Below, piece by piece: positions 61,729 to 64,000 of a stretch of 64,000 bases of DNA. The notes beneath the pieces are model-generated. The model was not told the DNA's origin, made no database searches, and was given only the letters and a program-made list of their open reading frames with translations. The translations under genes were made by a program, and so were the position numbers. Within the stretch, counting starts at the first letter, position 1. Every line of letters starts with the position of its first letter. Source of the DNA: Dorea_A sp016295505 (GTDB lineage: Bacteria > Bacillota > Clostridia > Lachnospirales > Lachnospiraceae); the NCBI RefSeq assembly GCF_039832105.1, contig NZ_JBDOHS010000008.1, forward strand, positions 1 through 64,000. Direction: 5' to 3'.

Positions 61729-61754
61729 AGTGCTTTCTTTTGGTTTTCCTTTTT

Positions 61755-62558
61755 TTATGGAAGTTGCTTAAAAACCGGCTTTCGCCCACAAAATTCTGTA
61801 TAATATTTAAACCCGCAAACCCTTAAAATATCGGATACCTTGTAAAAATCATACGCAATATGCTCCGGTTTATGTCCGTCAGCACCTACTGTAATAATCT
61901 CACCACCAAGTTCCCGGTATCTTTTCAGCACATCCGGATGTGGATGCGCAAAAGGAAGCCCGTATTTTAAACCGGCCGTATTCAGTTCGATTCCTCTTCC
62001 CTTTTCGATGATTGTTTTCAATATCTCATCAATCAGATCCACATATTTATGGTAGGAATACGCTTTTTCCTTATTCTCTCCATATCGGACCATATAATCC
62101 AGATGTCCCAGAACATCATAATCTTCATACAGTCTTACATCTTCCAGAGTCTCTTCCAGCACAGCACGATAGATCTCCTCATCTGTATGTCCTTTAAAAA
62201 TCTCTCCGTATGCAATATCCATCTTCCATATGCAGTGCACGGATCCAATCACAAAATCAAACGGATACTTCTTGACAAATTCCCGGTAATATGACTCCAG
62301 ATATGGCTGAATCCCAAGTTCCACCCCAATTCTTACATCAATCTGATCTCTGTATTTTTCTTTCAGCGGCGGGAGCACCCGAAAATACTCTTCCGGATCA
62401 AATATATCTTCCGGTCCCCAGTCCATATTGTCTTTGTCATAATGATCGGTAAAACAGATCACCTCCAGCCCTTTTTCTATCGCCCCCCGAATCATCTCTT
62501 CCGGCGTAGACGAAGAATCATGTGAAAAATTTGTATGCATATGCACGTCTGCTCTCAT
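61755..62558 (-). CDS. PHP-domain phosphatase, histidinol-phosphatase-like
   Basis: The 267-residue protein has the PHP metal-binding motifs ADVHMHTNFSHDS (residues 3-15), CFTDHYD, GVELG, GSVHCIW, LGHLDYMVRYG and TVGADGHKPE. It resembles HisK-type histidinol phosphatases, but related PHP enzymes hydrolyse other phosphoesters. No histidine genes are nearby. It follows mnmA by 4 bp, with its AGGAG site inside the end of mnmA. Confidence 0.85.
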   Translation of the reverse strand: MRADVHMHTNFSHDSSSTPEEMIRGAIEKGLEVICFTDHYDKDNMDWGPEDIFDPEEYFRVLPPLKEKYRDQIDVRIGVELGIQPYLESYYREFVKKYPFDFVIGSVHCIWKMDIAYGEIFKGHTDEEIYRAVLEETLEDVRLYEDYDVLGHLDYMVRYGENKEKAYSYHKYVDLIDEILKTIIEKGRGIELNTAGLKYGLPFAHPHPDVLKRYRELGGEIITVGADGHKPEHIAYDFYKVSDILRVCGFKYYTEFCGRKPVFKQLP

Positions 62559-62562
62559 AATA

Positions 62563-63660
62563 TTACTTGTCTCCTATAATTGTTCCTCCACCCAGAACAT
62601 ACTCTCCATCATACAGCACAACTGCCTGTCCGGGTGTGATTGCTCTCTGCGGTTCATCAAATGTACACAATATCTCGTCTTCATCGGTCTTCTCAACGGT
62701 ACACCATGCACCTCTGTGGTTATAGCGAATTTTTGCCCACACACGTTTTTTCTCTGTCAGATCTTCTACTGACATGAAATTTACCTGGTTGGCTCTCACA
62801 TAATATGACATCGATTCCTCATTTGTTCCTACAACCACCTCATTCGTATCCGGACGGATCTCCAATACAAACACCGGATGTCCAAGAGAAAGTCCCAGTC
62901 CTTTTCTCTGTCCAACTGTATAATGAATGATTCCCTTATGCTTTCCTACAACAGTTCCGTCTGCCAGAACAAAGTTGCCCGGACGCAGACGCTTTCCTGT
63001 ATCTGCATCTACATTTTCTTCAATATAAGAAGCATAATCTCCATCCGGTACGAAACAGATATCCTGGCTGTCCGGCTTGTTCGCCACACGAAGCCCGATC
63101 TTCTGCGCAATGACACGAACCTGATCTTTCTCATATTCTCCCACCGGCATAAGTGTATGTGCAAGCTGATCCTGCGTCAGATTGTACAATGCGTAAGTCT
63201 GATCTTTTCCGTTTGCCGCCGATGTGCGAATTGCGTACCGGCCATTCGCAAGCCGGTCAATTCTCGCATAATGTCCGGTTGCAATATAATCTGCACCGAT
63301 ATCCATGCTGCGTTTTAATAACGCTTCCCATTTCACATACCGGTTGCAGGCAATACAGGGATTCGGTGTTCTTCCATGAAGATAGTCATTCATAAAATAG
63401 TCAATCACATGTGTCTTGAATTCCTGCTTAAAATTCATGACATAATATGGAATATTAAGAGACGCAGCCACTCTTCTTGCATCTTCAACTGCTGAAATTC
63501 CACAGCATCCTCCCTGTTCTTCCTGCACGATCTCCTCTTCATCCTGCCAGATCTGCATCGTCACTCCGATCACGTCATATCCCTGCTCTTTCAGCAAATA
63601 TGCGGCAACTGAAGAATCTACGCCTCCCGACATGCCGACTACAACTTTCTTTTTCTCCAT
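62563..63660 (-). CDS. mnmA: tRNA-specific 2-thiouridylase MnmA
   Basis: MnmA puts sulfur on the wobble uridine of Lys, Glu and Gln tRNAs. It has the PP-loop GMSGGVDSSVAAYLL (about 8-22), the catalytic Cys in NPCIACNRYVKW and the second Cys in SQDICFVPDGDY. ATG 63660 lies seven bases after GGAG; an adjacent GTG in the open frame is less likely. The 365-residue length is normal. Position next to the NifU-like scaffold gene links it to sulfur transfer. Confidence 0.95.
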   Translation of the reverse strand: MEKKKVVVGMSGGVDSSVAAYLLKEQGYDVIGVTMQIWQDEEEIVQEEQGGCCGISAVEDARRVAASLNIPYYVMNFKQEFKTHVIDYFMNDYLHGRTPNPCIACNRYVKWEALLKRSMDIGADYIATGHYARIDRLANGRYAIRTSAANGKDQTYALYNLTQDQLAHTLMPVGEYEKDQVRVIAQKIGLRVANKPDSQDICFVPDGDYASYIEENVDADTGKRLRPGNFVLADGTVVGKHKGIIHYTVGQRKGLGLSLGHPVFVLEIRPDTNEVVVGTNEESMSYYVRANQVNFMSVEDLTEKKRVWAKIRYNHRGAWCTVEKTDEDEILCTFDEPQRAITPGQAVVLYDGEYVLGGGTIIGDK

Positions 63661-63675
63661 CACAGTTCTCCGACT

Positions 63676-64000
63676 TTAATATTCTTCTTCTTCCTCTTCT
63701 TCACCTTCATGAATATCTGACTTTGGCTTTTCCAGTCCTTCAATTTTAATATCATGCTTCTGAGCATAATCCCATAATGCCGCGTGAATTGCCTCTTCTG
63801 CAAGTAAAGAGCAGTGTACCTTCACCGGCGGAAGTCCGTCCAGAGCCTCCATAACCGCCTTATTGGTTACCTGCATAGCCTCCTGAACAGTTTTTCCTTT
63901 CACCATCTCCGTTGCCATGCTGCTGGTTGCAACCGCAGCTCCACAGCCAAATGTCTTAAACTTTACATCCTGTATAATCTGGTTTTCATCAATATCCAGA
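63676..64000 (-). CDS. Iron-sulfur cluster scaffold, NifU/IscU-like (5' end cut by window)
   Basis: The open frame continues off the right edge: upstream of the ATG at 63918 the same frame reads DENQIIQDVKFKTFGCGAAV, the IscU/NifU N-domain. Two conserved Cys are visible, in FGCGAA and HCSLLAEEA; the first would lie in the missing part. The C-terminus is a poly-Glu tail. In Clostridia this gene usually follows a cysteine desulfurase and precedes mnmA, so the desulfurase is expected just beyond the window. It assembles Fe-S clusters for transfer to target proteins. Confidence 0.9.
   Translation of the reverse strand, partial: LDIDENQIIQDVKFKTFGCGAAVATSSMATEMVKGKTVQEAMQVTNKAVMEALDGLPPVKVHCSLLAEEAIHAALWDYAQKHDIKIEGLEKPKSDIHEGEEEEEEEY

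Overview
The window looks like a chromosomal segment of an anaerobic, endospore-forming Clostridia, most likely a Lachnospiraceae. The evidence is the sporulation set (spo0A, spoIVB, the complete spoIIIAA-AH operon, spoIIP, gpr), a monomeric [FeFe] hydrogenase, a short methionine synthase whose reactivation domain is a separate gene, strong AGGAGG ribosome binding sites and a moderately AT-rich composition. Every recognised gene except rpsT lies on the minus strand, so transcription runs from high to low coordinates. No rRNA, tRNA or CRISPR is visible.

Layout, low to high coordinates. 0-0.4 kb: no convincing gene, phased short repeats that may be the end of a mobile element, and the hydrogenase terminator. 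0.4-8.5 kb: hydrogenase, asnA, metH, metH reactivation protein, metF, glgA. 8.5-9.4 kb: spo0A. 9.5-13.6 kb: an accessory block between spo0A and spoIVB, which are usually adjacent. It holds an HTH membrane protein, an HTH/RhuM-Doc toxin-like pair, an HTH-HD protein resembling a (p)ppGpp hydrolase with a small partner gene, and an unknown gene. 13.7-23.7 kb: the conserved run asp23, nusB, xseA, xseB, ispA, dxs, tlyA, nadK, argR, recN, spoIVB. 23.7-25.4 kb: prfC. 25.4-30.5 kb: spoIIIA operon with a sigma-E-like promoter and a perfect 54-bp palindrome just upstream.

30.5-32.5 kb: an NSS-family transporter and its tiny partner subunit (MetP/MetS type), preceded by a long structured leader. 32.5-36.9 kb: pnp, rpsO and a Na/phosphate symporter. 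36.9-45.4 kb: the rimP-nusA-rnpM-ylxQ-infB-rbfA-nrnA-truB-ribF translation operon. 45.4-50.5 kb: an NAD diphosphatase-like NUDIX gene and a topoisomerase IV-like parC/parE pair. 50.6-53.4 kb: spoIIP and gpr, divergent from rpsT. 53.5-56.6 kb: ilvC, ilvN, a HAD phosphatase and a TraX-family membrane protein. 56.7-61.7 kb: glycolytic cluster gap-pgk-tpiA-gpmI. 61.7-64 kb: a PHP phosphatase, mnmA and a NifU/IscU-like scaffold gene cut by the window end.

Most genes are ordinary core genes. The parts most worth a second look are the spoIVB-spo0A accessory block (especially the HTH-HD fusion and the RhuM-Doc pair), the palindrome beside the spoIIIA promoter, the folded metPS leader, and similar hairpins at the ilvN promoter and the ilvN-ilvC junction. 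All promoter, terminator and hairpin calls were made by eye. Functional assignments rest on motif and family recognition, without database searches.
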